DNA from: Budorcas taxicolor
Lineage: Eukaryota; Chordata; Mammalia; Artiodactyla; Bovidae
Assembly: GCF_023091745.1 (NCBI RefSeq)
Contig: NC_068912.1
Coordinates: 57,564,567-57,628,566 of the forward strand
Direction of reading: 5' to 3'
Length of the DNA stretch: 64,000 bases
Each line of letters opens with the position of its first letter. Position 1 is the first letter of the stretch. Under the pieces are notes generated by a model. It did no database searches, was not told where the DNA came from, and saw nothing but the letters and a program-made list of their open reading frames with translations. Shown piece by piece: positions 10,120 through 20,740 of this stretch. The translations under genes were made by a program, and so were the position numbers.

Positions 10120-11380
10120 TTACAAGCTTTTTCTGTGACTTGGAATGACATGAATAATATAAGTATTACCTGTTTTGACAGATTAAATAGAATTCAATTT
10201 CAAAACTATCTGGTCTTAGTACATACTTCTGTGGCATATCTTTTTTGTCTTTTGGGAAGTCTTTGTCTCTCTAATCTAGTGGTATATGGTTATGGGTCTA
10301 TCAGGGGTTTTGTTTTTGTTTTTTTTCCACTTTTTCTTAGAACAACTTTGGCACTTTATATTTTTTTATAGAAAGTCATATGATTCTTCCAGACTTTCAA
10401 ATTGATTGTTATATAGTCACACATAATATTCTTTTATAGTTTTTAAAATCTATTCAGTATCTATGGTGTATTTCTCACTGCTAATCTTGTGTTTTGTTTT
10501 GTCTTTTTAATGAGACTGGGTCCTTTCATTTTTTAATATTTTGTTTTTGTTATTTTCTGTGTTGTTATTTTAATATTTTATCCTTATTAATTTATGTTTC
10601 CTGCTTTCCATTGGTTTATTTTGGTATTTTTCTAATATTTAAAATTAAGCCATTTAATTAGAGTCTTTATTTTGATAATAAAATTATTGAAGGAATAAGT
10701 TTCAGATGAAATTTTCAAGTTTCCATCTGAATTTAGCTTTAGACATATCTCATAAATTTTAATATGAAGTGATTCTTTGTTACTGTCTAAGTGACTTGTT
10801 TTTACTTTGGCTTAAGATTAATGGCAACCCATTCCAGTATTCTTGCCTAGAGAATCCCGTGGACAGAGGAGCCTGGTGGGCTGCTGTCCATAGGGTCGCA
10901 CAGAGTCAGACATGACTGAAGCGACTTAGCAGCAGCAGCAAGATTACTGAAGTATTTCTAGTAGTTAAGTGTTTATCCTTTTTTTTTAAAATTGTTGGTT
11001 TCTACTTTATTGGACTATAATCAGGAAGTAAGGCCTAGAAAAAATTTTTTCAGTGATGTATTCAGGTTATTGTAGTCAAGCACACAATTAAATATCACAA
11101 TTGGAAGAATGTGTATTCTTTGTTATGTAGCTATTTCTCTGTGTTTATCTGTCAGATATATATCTATACTACTATGTTTCTCAAGTAGCCCTTATTTTCA
11201 ATATTTTGGGAAAAATATTGTATTCTGGTTGTGAATGTTACTTTTCATTTCATAATGTGCTTTTTCTTCTTGAATTCTTTAGTCTAATATTAATATTGTA
11301 GCTATGTTTTTTCTTTGTGCATAGTTTGCCAGTGTATTTTTAGCACTTATACTTGCCTTTTCCTTTCTTTTCTTCAGGGA
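10120..11380 (-). mobile_element. Old L1 LINE, ORF2 region, antisense
   Basis: The T-rich plus strand reads the reverse of L1 ORF2 and flanking parts. Landmarks are ATTCAATTTCAAAACTATCTGG, TTTCCATCTGAATTTAGC then ATCTCATAAATTTTAATATG, TGGACTATAATCAGG, and GAAGAATGTGTATTCTTTGT. The copy is strongly diverged and has no useful open frame in the sense direction. A Bov-A2-type fragment interrupts it at 10822-10945. Confidence 0.7.
10822..10945 (+). mobile_element. Bov-A2-type SINE fragment inside L1
   Basis: ATGGCAACCCATTCCAGTAT through GGGTCGCACAGAGTCAGACA to a GCGACTTAGCAGCAGCAGCA tail is the 3' monomer of Bov-A2, with its typical AGC-repeat tail. The 5' part is missing. Confidence 0.9.
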
Positions 11381-11640
11381 TGTTTCTTGTTAGTAACACT
11401 GAGCAGTGGGGAAGCCGTTGTGCTGCTTCTGGGGAACCTGCTAGTGACTACTGCCCTAGTGTTTGTACCAAGCTATAGTCTGTGTCTTGGGTTTCACAAA
11501 GGGCAGGTCTTTCCTGTGGCTGAGTCCACAGAGAATGAACTGAACCTGATCAGTCCCTGAAGATATCTGGGAAATGTGAGTTCTCAGACCCATTCTGAGT
11601 CACCAGGAAGCCTTTTGTAAGGAGCCATACTATAGTCATA
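11381..11640 (+). other. Unassigned DNA with a weak exon-like signal
   Basis: A pyrimidine tract ending TTTTCTTCAG at about 11370-11378 is followed by an open frame to a stop at 11560 that ends in STENELNLISP. The pattern resembles a splice acceptor plus a terminal exon. The peptide has a hydrophobic middle and matches no family I know, and the tract itself lies at the edge of an antisense L1, whose reverse strand is naturally T-rich. I treat it as chance. Confidence 0.15.
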
Positions 11641-11810
11641 TTGAGACTCTGCCACTAATTTCACTAGCTGTGTAACCTTGGTTAATGTCTGTGAGACTGA
11701 GGTTCCTTATTTGAAAAATGCAGATAACAACACTTTACAAGGCTGCCATGTGGATTAGATGAGAAGATGTATCTAACAGTGCCCACAGTATAATAGGCAT
11801 TCCCTGTTTC
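11641..11810 (+). repeat. MIR SINE
   Basis: ACTCTGCCACTAATTTCACT, AGCTGTGTAACCTTGGTTAA, a GAGGTTCCTTATTTGAAAAAT core, and ATTAGATGAGAAGATGTAT follow the MIR consensus from near the head to the 3' part. Confidence 0.75.
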
Positions 11811-12444
11811 CCTTTTCACTTCTCAGGAAGATGTGAACCATGGTAGGGACTCTGGGAACAGAGGGGCTTCAAATTCTTCTAGGCCAGGGAGCAGATTACA
11901 GAACTGTAGTGTAGGTTTGTTAGAATACTGCCACCCTAATATTTGTAGGAAGTATCTAGTGGCTTGAAAAGGAAGAAAATATAGCAGACTGTGTCTTTCA
12001 GAAGGCTGTAGCATCCAACCAAAATCGTGTTGCTGGTGGTCAGACTATCTGACTTATGAGGCCTCGTCTCTCCTGAAGTCTTGTTAGCCATGTGGCTCTC
12101 CTCTTTCCTTCAAGTTGATTCGCTGTCCGTGTCTCCTGAGTCCTGTATATCTGACAGTTTTTTCAGGCCTCAGACTTGCAGAAATGTGAATTATTTCATG
12201 CAGGTCATCTGAAAAAGCAGAGTATCAACTGTTCTTTCTTAGTTTTCCTTGTAAATCTGTCTCAAATTTATCTACTTTTCTTCTATCCAGTTGGTGTGTG
12301 GGTCCTACCATAGATTCTTTGGGAATAAAGAAGTAAAAGGCTATCTGTAATGGTTTTGTCAAAATGAGCATTAAAATTTTTTTCTATTATAAAAGAAGAT
12401 TCACTTGTTCTCTCAAAGCCTCAATTCATAAAAAATCATCCCCT
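11811..12444. other. No gene seen; unassigned DNA
   Basis: I recognise no coding or repeat feature. A 63-codon minus-strand frame has no domain. Confidence 0.4.
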
Positions 12445-12456
12445 AAGAGTTATTCT

Positions 12457-12779
12457 TATCCCTTCTATTTCAAGATCAAACCAGTCAATCCTAAAGGAAA
12501 TCAGTCCTGAATGTTCATTGGAAGGACTGATGCTGAAGCTGAAGCACCAATACTTTGGCCACCTGATGCGAAGAACTGACTCATTGTAAAAGACCCTGAT
12601 GCTGGGAAGGCTTGAAGGCAGGAGAAGAAGGGGACAACAGAGGATGAGATGGTTGGATGGCATCACTGACTTGATAGACATGAGTCTGAGCAAACTCTGG
12701 GGCTTGGTGATGGACAGGGAAGCCTGGCATACTGCAGTCCATGGGGTCACAAAAAGCTGGATACGACTGAACTGAACTG
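12457..12779 (+). mobile_element. BovB LINE 3' end, with 12-bp target duplication
   Basis: This 5'-truncated BovB covers the last part of the polyprotein and the 3' end: CCAGTCAATCCTAAAGGAAA, CACCAATACTTTGGCCACCT, AGGATGAGATGGTTGGATGG and a final ACTGAACTGA tail. Perfect 12-bp duplications AAGAGTTATTCT lie at 12445-12456 and 12780-12791, which fixes both ends. Confidence 0.95.
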
Positions 12780-12791
12780 AAGAGTTATTCT

Positions 12792-13800
12792 ACCAAGTAG
12801 TGCTATTTAATGATATTTATCTAATCTTAAATGAACAGAAGCTTTTTACTTAGCCATGACTGAATTTGTGCACACTAGATAAAATAGCACACTCTTCTGA
12901 ACCTGGCCTGTACAGTCCTTTACACTGAATATGACTTCATTTTTCTTTTTTTTTTTTTTTTTTGGTCTGTTATCTTTTGGTTTAAATGTTTAATGGGCTG
13001 TCATTGAGGTTTTTTTTTTTTTTTCCCTTTCATAAAGTCATTGAGACCTACGCCAAATATACCATACCATCTCAGATAAAAATTTTATTTTGAACTAAAC
13101 CATGTTGAAAGAACAAATCTGAATAAAAGTAGGTAGTGTTAGACTAAATTAAAAGTGCACTGGATTACTGACTGTTGGAAATTTTTCTAAACTGCATGAT
13201 GTAACCAAACAAAATCATTAGCTCTCTTTTTTCGAAGTAAACACTCTGTACGTATAAATTACACTGAGCATTGTATGTGATTATGAAGTATAAATAGAAT
13301 TTCATGGCATTTACACAGGCACTCAAAAATACCCATATACAAATGTAGGTGGTACCCAATGCCCTTTCATTTAGCAGTTGGAAATTGAGACTGTTAAGGG
13401 TGATACCTACTGGAGTTAGGGTCTTGCTGGCAGATCGTGTAGATGGTTCATCTTCTGTTTAGGATCTGAACTGCAATCAAGCTGAGTCATGCTTCAGTCT
13501 ACAGGCTGATGCTCACTCTCTGCTGTTGCATGTTGTTCCTCCAAAGTGGAGACAGCAGCAGCCTCATTGCCACCTTCAGGAATGAAGGCAACATAGTGGG
13601 GCAATTTTCATGCTGGCAAAGGGCAAGACTGGTGACTTGGCCCTTGAAAGGGCAGGCCTGGTGTGATATCTCAAATATATGGACAGCACTAAAAAGGACA
13701 CTGGGTTCTACATGAAAATAATTTATATCAAAATGCCTTCTGATGAGTATTTGGCTTCTGATTTTAGCCTCTTTCATTTATTTCAAAGAACTTTTAAAAA
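12792..13800. other. No gene seen; two poly(T) tracts
   Basis: The stretch holds poly(T) runs at about 12941-12963 and 13011-13024, which may be reversed tails of old retrocopies, although I recognise no attached body. Mirror frames at 13499-13777 and 13509-13715 have no domain. Confidence 0.4.
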
Positions 13801-14099
13801 ATGTGTCTGAACTTTATACTTACTAGAGTATCCAGAGGCAGGCAAGTCACAAACACCAAATCTACAGAAGGCACATGCATGATGCCAGGCATATGGAAGC
13901 GCTCGTTAACAGTAGTGCTTATATTACAGGAGAAAAGGGCAGATGTGGAAGTGGTCTATAGGCTTGGTGCCAAGCTAAGATTTCTATTTCATAGTAGAAT
14001 TAGTTTTATTGATCGAATTCTCCTGGATAGAGGTGAAATCTACACTGTTGCTTGGATTCTACCAAATAAGTCTATCAGAAATGTCAACCATTCACCTCT

Positions 14100-15345
14100 C
14101 TGGACTTCAGTCTTTCCAATATTCACTACAGCTCCCCACACAGTTATCCTCTCTCATTGTTTCCAGTTCTTTACCATCCACTCTGCCTCTTCTCTACCTC
14201 TACTGCCCTTGCCTGTGTCTAACTATTGTCAAATTCTCATCTTCCTTGATGTCTTTGTAGAAGTTGGCAGAGCAGATACTCCCTTCATCTTGAAACTCTG
14301 TCTTGGTCTCCATGACAGCACATTACTCTTTCTAACTCCTCCAGAGGTTTCTCCTCCTCCTTTTGATTCTTAAATGTCTGTCCTAGCTTTCTCCTCATTC
14401 TGTACTCACTCTGTTAGCAATCTTTTTCATTTCCATGACTTCAGCTGCCACATATACGCATGCTGATAACTCACAGATCTTTGGCATCAAGACAACTCTC
14501 AATCTGCACACTGAAGCTTTTATTCAACATCTATACTCAGTGTTTTTTACAGTCACTTCAAGCTTACATGTTCAAAACGGAACTCACCATCGATGCAAAC
14601 CCACTCTTCTTCCAATCAGTTCCCCAAGCCGAAGTCTTATACCTCTTTCTCTGTGTCCTTTAGCACTTTGCATATAATTTTTATACTGTACTGTGATTGT
14701 CTTTTTTGTTATCCATGACAGTATTTTTTTTCATTGTTTCTTTAAGATGTAGCATAATGCCCATGGCAGAAGAAATCACTAAATGACTTCAGAATTAGGA
14801 ATGCTGGAAAATGTTTCAAATTACCTGGGTTCTATTCAGTTTAAATTGAAACACTCAAAATACCTTCTTGAAATGGAAAGTTATGCTTAAATTCATTTAG
14901 CAAACTCTATTTGTAAAAAAAAATACAACCCAATAATTTATATGTATATTTGGCATTTACTTTGATTAAACATTGTTTCTTGGACTAGAGTGACTTCAGT
15001 GCCTCCGGGTTCCTTGTCATTGTCTCAGAGAGACCTGTTCTGATCTCCAAGAAGAGTTAGTTCAGCCTGCCACCAACTCCATCACCCTTACTTTCTTCGA
15101 GCATCAAACTATGTTTGATATTTTGTATTTATTTAATAATACTAAATGCATTAAAATATTGAGTTTACTTATAAAAATATTTTATTGTCTGGATCCTCAC
15201 TTTTGGAATGTAAACTTCAGGAGAGCTAGTACCTGTTCTGTCTTGCTCATTGTCATATCTTCGGCACTCAATCGATTGTTGGTGCTGAAGCCACAGTCAT
15301 GTCCAGGTGTTCAGTAAATACCTGATGAGTGAATAATCAGTTGAT
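14100..15345 (+). mobile_element. L2 LINE remnant (reverse transcriptase to 3' end)
   Basis: The coding remnant aligns by eye to the CR1/L2-type reverse transcriptase. TTGAAACTCTGTCTTGGTCTC and TCCATGACAGC fit the family's ETL-SLGFHD segment. ACGCATGCTGATAACTCACA (14457-14476) fits the YADDSQI active-site block, now reading HADNSQI, so one catalytic aspartate is lost. GTTCAAAACGGAACTC fits the MSKTEL block. The 3' untranslated part resumes at about 15000 with TATTTTATTGTCTGG, GAATGTAAACTTCAGGAG and TTCAGTAAATACCTGATG. A chance 190-codon frame at 13801-14373 overlaps it. This is an ancient, dead element. Confidence 0.65.
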
Positions 15346-15454
15346 ACCTCAGTTAATAAATACAACAGGAATGAGGTCACAAGATATGAAACATTATAGC
15401 CTATTCCAGGAACTGCAAGTTATTTAATGTAAGGGCTATTGCTGAGGGCTGTGT

Positions 15455-15640
15455 ACAAAGATAATAGCATTCATTTAGCACTTCTGTGTCTGCCATTATC
15501 TTAGGCTTCACTTACCTTATCTCATTGAACTCCTGTGACAGCCTTGGAGATCAGTACCATTATTATACTCGTTTATGGATGAGGAGGCTGAGGCTCGAAG
15601 AGATAAAGGACATACACCAGTCAATGACAGAACCCAGACA
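15455..15640 (-). repeat. MIR SINE
   Basis: The plus strand reads the reverse of MIR: GCATTCATTTAGCACTTCTG, CTTATCTCATTGAACTCC, ACCATTATTATACTCG and GAGGAGGCTGAGGCTCGAAG. Confidence 0.75.
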
Positions 15641-15890
15641 GATAAATTCCCAGACCATCAAAGGCTCTTGGAAGGAGTTTGAACTTTATCCTGTGATCAG
15701 TGACAGGAGATCAGAGCTTGTAAGGCATGAGCTGATTTGTGTTTTTAGAGGGGTCATTATGGGGCAGCGTAGAGAGTAGAATAGAAGAAAACAAAGGGAA
15801 GTTGGGGAACTCAGCGAGGAGGCTATGAAACACTCCTTGCAAGAGACCATGGTAGTGGCTCCAAGTAAGGCAAGGGAGGGTAAGACTTAA
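15641..15890 (-). mobile_element. L2 LINE fragment, antisense
   Basis: GAGTTTGAACTTTATCCTGT, GATCAGAGCTTGTAAGG, a TTTAGAGGGGTCATTATGG block and GAGGAGGCTATGAAACACTC follow the reverse complement of the L2 3' region as I remember it. It is diverged and the borders are approximate. Confidence 0.5.
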
Positions 15891-16067
15891 AGGATTTCCT
15901 GGGAGGTCGATAGAGTTTAGCAACCAAGTAGTTGTGGGTGGGAGGGAGGGAGGCACTGAGCATGGCTCAGGGGACAGATTGTGATTTGGATGTCTGTTAC
16001 CATGTATTCCCAGTGCTAATGTTTGGCAGAGCCAAAGCCATATTACTCATGCCTGCAGTTCCTATGT

Positions 16068-16341
16068 CGGAGAAGGCAATGGCACCCCACTCCAGTACTC
16101 TTACCTGGAAAATCCCATGGACGTTGGAGCCTGGTGGGCTGCAGTCCATGGGGTCACTGAGAGTTGGGCACGACTCAGTGACTTCACTTTCACTTTTCAC
16201 TTTCATGCATTGGAAAAGGAAATGGCAACCCACTCCAGTGTTGTTGCCTGGAGAATCCCAGGGACGACGGAGCCTGGTGGGCTGCCGTCTATGGGGTCAC
16301 ACAGAGTCGGACACGACTGAAGCAACTTAGCAGCAGCAGCA
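16068..16341 (+). mobile_element. Bov-A2 SINE (dimeric), 13-bp target duplication
   Basis: Two BovA monomers follow each other: the first starts CGGAGAAGGCAATGGCACCC and ends CACGACTCAGTGACTTCAC with a TTTCACTTTTCACTTTC linker; the second starts GGAAAAGGAAATGGCAACCC and ends GCAACTTAGCAGCAGCAG. Perfect 13-bp duplications GCAGTTCCTATGT lie at 16055-16067 and 16342-16354. This is the textbook Bov-A2 structure; short frames through it are not genes. Confidence 0.97.
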
Positions 16342-16354
16342 GCAGTTCCTATGT

Positions 16355-17742
16355 AAGCTGGGAAGCTAAAAAAAAATCAGCACACGAAGTGTTTGGGCCA
16401 TTGGTAGTTCACAAAATCATGCTATACTGTGTAAATAAATGGGAGACAAATAGCTTCCTTCCATAATATTTCCACTTTGTAAATTTAATCACGTTTTCAC
16501 TGGTGTTGCAAAAGTAGCATTTAAAGTCTCACTCCTCTCCCGTGAAACCAAGGCAGAGGTTGGTGTGTGTATGTGTGGCTTTATTTTCAAAGAATTTTGT
16601 TGGTAGATTATTTTTTAAAGCTGCACTAGAAGTTCAACTAGTTCATTTCCCTTTAATGATTTACTCATTCTACACAGCCTATATTTCAAACAGACAGACC
16701 TCTGAGAAGGAACCAAGCCCTTTCAAGGGTCTGTGTTGTGGTGTACTCAACAAACTTCTGGCAGCCCCGCGATAGGAGTCAGTGCTCAATTCCTCACAGC
16801 TGTGACCTCCCTTGCACTCCACACAGAGCAGTACTACCTTGTTGCCTGGAAGACTTTCTTTAGAGATACTTCAGAGGCTCTGCTCAACCACAGAGGTGCT
16901 TGATTCCTGAATGTGAATCAAGGCAAGCTCCCACCATCAAACCAGACTAGCCTAGGACACCACTCACAGTACACATTCTAGGCAAGTAAATTGAACTCTC
17001 CACTCTTTTAAGTTGTTTTTACTGTCTCCAGCCAGTTAGATGGCTGAAGGGAAATGCTAACCAACAAATAATGGTTTCCAAAGGAAACCTCCCAGTTCAA
17101 TGAAAGAGTGTGTCTTCCTTATTATGGGAGATGTCATGTCACAAGTGGGTGTTTTGTGTTCAGTTAAATTAAAAAAAAAAAAAAAAGATTGGTCTTAAAA
17201 ACTGTTAATGATAGAACACATGGCATAAATTATACCGTAAACTCCAAACAACTCTGAAATTATAAACATTGCTTAGTCAAGGCTCTTCTTATAATGATGC
17301 CCTGATGTCTCTGGCATAGCCCAGTGATTTCAGTCAATATTATTTTACTTGAAAGGAGGAATTTCTTTTCCAAAAACAGTCTCTCTAAGAAAAACTGTCT
17401 TCTCGGCTGACTATGAAACATCTTCCTCCAGTGGCCTGTATCATGTCTTGCTTGTCCAGGACCACAGGGTGTGAGATAGTATAGAGAGCTAGTGGAAGAG
17501 AGTCATATGATGAGGAGAAACTACAAGCTTGGTCCTGACCTAGAGACCAGAGGCTGACTCAAATCAGTAGGAGCTATGACTAAATAAAGACTGTCAGGAC
17601 TCTGAACCAGCATACTTGAGACCTGGTGCAGAGTAAGCACTAGATTCAGAAGGTCTTCCTTGGTTTGCCTATCAGAACAACTCTCCAGGGCAGCAGAAAC
17701 AGGGAGATGTCTTTTAAATAAGAATAATATTTACATTGTTTA
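16355..17742. other. No gene seen; unassigned DNA
   Basis: There is a poly(A) run at about 17171-17186. I see no repeat that I can name. The longest frame (16542-16775, plus) has no domain. Confidence 0.4.
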
Positions 17743-17950
17743 CAAGGGTCTGTCATTAAGTACTTACTATAGACCAGGCACTTGTCCAAATACTTTATAT
17801 ACAATACCTTATTTAATCTTAGTTGCCTTTGAGATAGGTACTATTATTACCTCTTTATTAAGATGGTAACTGGGGCTCAGGGGGGTTAAATTTCTTCCAA
17901 GATCATGTAGCAAGTACAAGGAAGCCTAGATTCTAACCTAGGTCAAAGTC
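17743..17950 (-). repeat. MIR SINE
   Basis: The plus strand reads the reverse of MIR: GTACTTACTATAGACCAGGC, TTATTTAATCTTAGTTGCC, ATAGGTACTATTATTACCTC and GCAAGTACAAGGAAGCC. Confidence 0.8.
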
Positions 17951-18430
17951 TATTTAATGAATTATTAACAACTATGTTATACCTCTTTCCTGAGGATTAA
18001 TTAACAAAATGTGTGTAGAAGTGTTTTGGAAGCAGCACATGCTATACAAATGCTAGTAAAAGCGCTAGTCAGAAGAGAGGCCCATTCCACCTCTTGATAG
18101 CTCTACGTTTTGTCGTACTTGCAGAGCAGCCCTACAGTACTAGAGACCAAGTTGGAGGCCAGAGACTCATCTTTGGTCATCGTGGTGAAAGCCTTCTCTT
18201 TTGACACTGGTCTGTAAAAAGTGTTCACTTTCCTGCAGCCTAACTAGAGCCCCCTTCATCATAGTATTTTCTCAAACGCTCACCCCAAATGATATTTTCA
18301 CTTGATACTTGTCAATCTGTAAATCACACAACTGGTTAGCAGAAGAAAGGTGAGAGGTCATGAATGGTTTGATTCAGTGCATTCCACTGCTGGAAAGGGA
18401 TGTGTGCCTGCTGTCTATTTTATGGAAAGG
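17951..18430. other. No gene seen; unassigned DNA
   Basis: No open frame or repeat was recognised up to the target duplication of the next SINE. Confidence 0.4.
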
Positions 18431-18443
18431 CAGCACCATATTT

Positions 18444-18640
18444 GGGCTTCCCTGGTGGCTCAGGGGTAAAGAATCCGTCTGCCAACGCAGGAGACTCGGG
18501 TTCAGTCCCTGGGTCGGCAAGATCCCCTAGAGAAGGAAATGGCAACCCATTCCAAATTCTTGCCTGGGAAATCCCATGGACGGAGGAGCCTGACAGGGTC
18601 ACAAAAGAGTCAGGTATGACTTAGAGACTAAAACAAACAA
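18444..18640 (+). mobile_element. Bov-tA SINE, 13-bp target duplication
   Basis: The copy begins GGGCTTCCCTGGTGGCTCAG, which is very near the consensus tRNA-like head. It continues through AAGATCCCCTAGAGAAGGAA and ends in an AACAAAC-type tail. Perfect 13-bp duplications CAGCACCATATTT lie at 18431-18443 and 18641-18653. Loss of the GCGGGCTACAGTCCAT part gives a small internal deletion near 18595. Confidence 0.96.
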
Positions 18641-18869
18641 CAGCACCATATTTATAAACAAAGGTGTGCTGTGATATGAAGAGCATTTAAATGAACAAGA
18701 ATGGTATTTTTCTAATTTCAGAACATTTTTTTTCCTGGCCAGAAATGGATTAGGGAATCAGTCTAGCCAGTGCACCTCTTCAGTCAGACAGGTCCCTGCC
18801 ATGTGGGTGTGCTTTAGCACAAATGTTCCATGAGTCTCTGAGTTCATTCATAAGGCAGATCTCCCTAAT

Positions 18870-18968
18870 GTCATATTCATTCACTCAGTGAATGATCATT
18901 AAACCTGTATAGGTGCTGTACTATTTAGATTATAAACAATCCTGGCTCAGAAGGGGTCACAATATAGT
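18870..18968 (-). mobile_element. L2 LINE 3' end, antisense
   Basis: TCATATTCATTCACTCAGTG, GGTGCTGTACTATTTAG and CACAATATAGTGGG resemble the reverse of the L2 3' end. The next SINE interrupts or ends it. Confidence 0.4.
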
Positions 18969-19132
18969 GGGAAATTACAGGAGACACAGGTTCAATCCCT
19001 GGGTTGGGAAGATCCCCTGGAGAAGGAAATGCCTACCTGCTGAAGTATTCCTGTTTGGGCAGAGGAGCCCGGTGAGCTACAGTCTATAGGGTCACAAGAA
19101 TTGGACCCAACTTAGTGAACTAAACCACCACC
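18969..19132 (+). mobile_element. Bov-tA SINE, 5'-truncated
   Basis: ACAGGAGACACAGGTTCAAT, GGGAAGATCCCCTGGAGAAG and CAACTTAGTGAACTAAACC mark a Bov-tA that lacks the first part of its head. No clear target duplication is visible. Confidence 0.88.
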
Positions 19133-19210
19133 ACATAGTATAAATAAAAATCATAATAAAACATGATTATGATATAAGAAAATTGTGAATTAACTGCTAA
19201 AGTGATGCAA

Positions 19211-19640
19211 GAGAGGGAGCCTGTAATTGCCTCTGACTCAGGCAAGATAGGGTAGCGTCAGCCTAGCTCCTTTCTGTGTAAGTCCTACAGCAGGCCTCAG
19301 AGAAACAGGAGGTAATTTTGGTTCCTAATTTCTGGTTCATTTCTCAGTAACAAACTGAGACATGTTGAAAGCTATAGAAATAGATGTGTAAATAAAATCC
19401 AGTCTTGTCACCCATTTGAATTTTAGTGAATGATGAATTGGCAGTCACAGGGCCAATCCCAGGTTTCATGGCCTCAAGAAAATACCTGCACTCCACCTTA
19501 TATGTGGTACCAAGTCCAGCTCTGAGCAGATTCAGAAGCTTTTATTCCAGTGGTACTGCACAGTCACATAACATAGTGAGAGGCTTTTATTTTTCTAAAA
19601 AATTACTTGTGAGAAATATGGATATGTCACAAATATACAT
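19211..19640. other. No gene seen; unassigned DNA
   Basis: An 83-codon plus-strand frame at 19426-19677 has no recognisable domain. I see nothing else. Confidence 0.4.
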
Positions 19641-19760
19641 TCTCCTGAGTCAATTCCATTGCTTAAGAGCTATGTGAAAAGTTGAGCAAGGTACTTAGCT
19701 GAGCCTCAACTCCCCTGTTTGTAACAAGGATAATAAGACACGTCTAAATATAGCATACAG
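19641..19760 (+). repeat. MIR SINE core fragment
   Basis: AGAGCTATGTGAAAAGTTGA, GCAAGGTACTTAGCTGAGCC and GTAACAAGGATAATAAGACA follow the MIR core in order. Confidence 0.6.
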
Positions 19761-20554
19761 AGGGAAAGTATTTTTCAAACTTCAAAATGTTTTACAAGCA
19801 ATAATTAATATACAGTATTTCTTTCAGCTAGTGGTCACTATTCATGTTCCCAAGAGACTTTTGTATGCAAAATCCCACTAAGGAGACCAATGGTGGATAA
19901 ATTGGTCTTTAGAAGATGTTTTGGAAATGTATGTCCGATACGGAAGCTCTGAAATGAGCTTGTTTTCTGCCCATTTCACATTTTCAGCAGATTCCAGAGT
20001 AGCTCTTCCTAATGTCATTCTGATAGTTGATTAGTATTAGATCCTTTAGAACAATGACTGTTGAAAAAAAGGTGCTTACGATCATCACCAATAGTAATTT
20101 GTAATAATTTGGATTTCAGACTTTTTCCTCTTTCTACTTGAAAAGGTGAAAAAAAGCCTTTGTGGAGAATTTTTTTTTTTCCTTTTGAATATGAGACTTG
20201 TGGCTCAAAACTCAATCCAAACCAAATTTCAAATGTGGAATTATAACCCCTACTTCTGAATGGAAACCATGGAGCCCCTTAGCCAGAGTGGCAATTGGCA
20301 GCTCTGCCTTGTTCTCTAGGACACACACAGTGGGATGCCAACCAAGAAAAAGAACAGGCAAGGAGCACGAGGGGAAATGCTAAAACCATCTGTACAGAGT
20401 TGGATTTTATATGCTGCTGGTATAGCAGGGTCCTTGTTATCTTCACTAGAGTCCATCCCCATCCCCTGACTACGATAAAAAGAAGAATCAATAAACCTCT
20501 CTTACCATGTTGATTTCAGAGAGTTAATGTGGTTCAGGGGAGGGACCATCAGAG

Positions 20555-20740
20555 TGGGGATCAGGAGACAGGGTTCTAGCCTGGCTCTGTCGTTAATGCA
20601 CCCTTTGCATTTATGAAAATCCTATTAAAACCCTTTGCAGTAGGCCCCTGGTCCTCTCTGAGACTCAGAGGCATCATCTGTAAATGTGGATGTTTATAGT
20701 TATAGTACTTCAGATATCATGGTGAGGAGAACACACTGCA
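20555..20740 (+). repeat. MIR SINE remnant
   Basis: GGGTTCTAGCCTGGCTCTGT, then CTCTCTGAGACTCAGAGGC and CATCTGTAAATGTGGATG resemble MIR with an insert of about 50 bases in the middle. Weakly supported. Confidence 0.45.

Noticed and set aside
12941..13025. Poly(T) tracts as reversed tails of a processed pseudogene
   Set aside because: No gene-like body or flanking duplication is recognisable next to them.
13801..14373. A 190-codon plus-strand open frame as a host gene
   Set aside because: Its second half lies on an L2 LINE remnant, the peptide has no domain that I know, and no splice or promoter context supports it.
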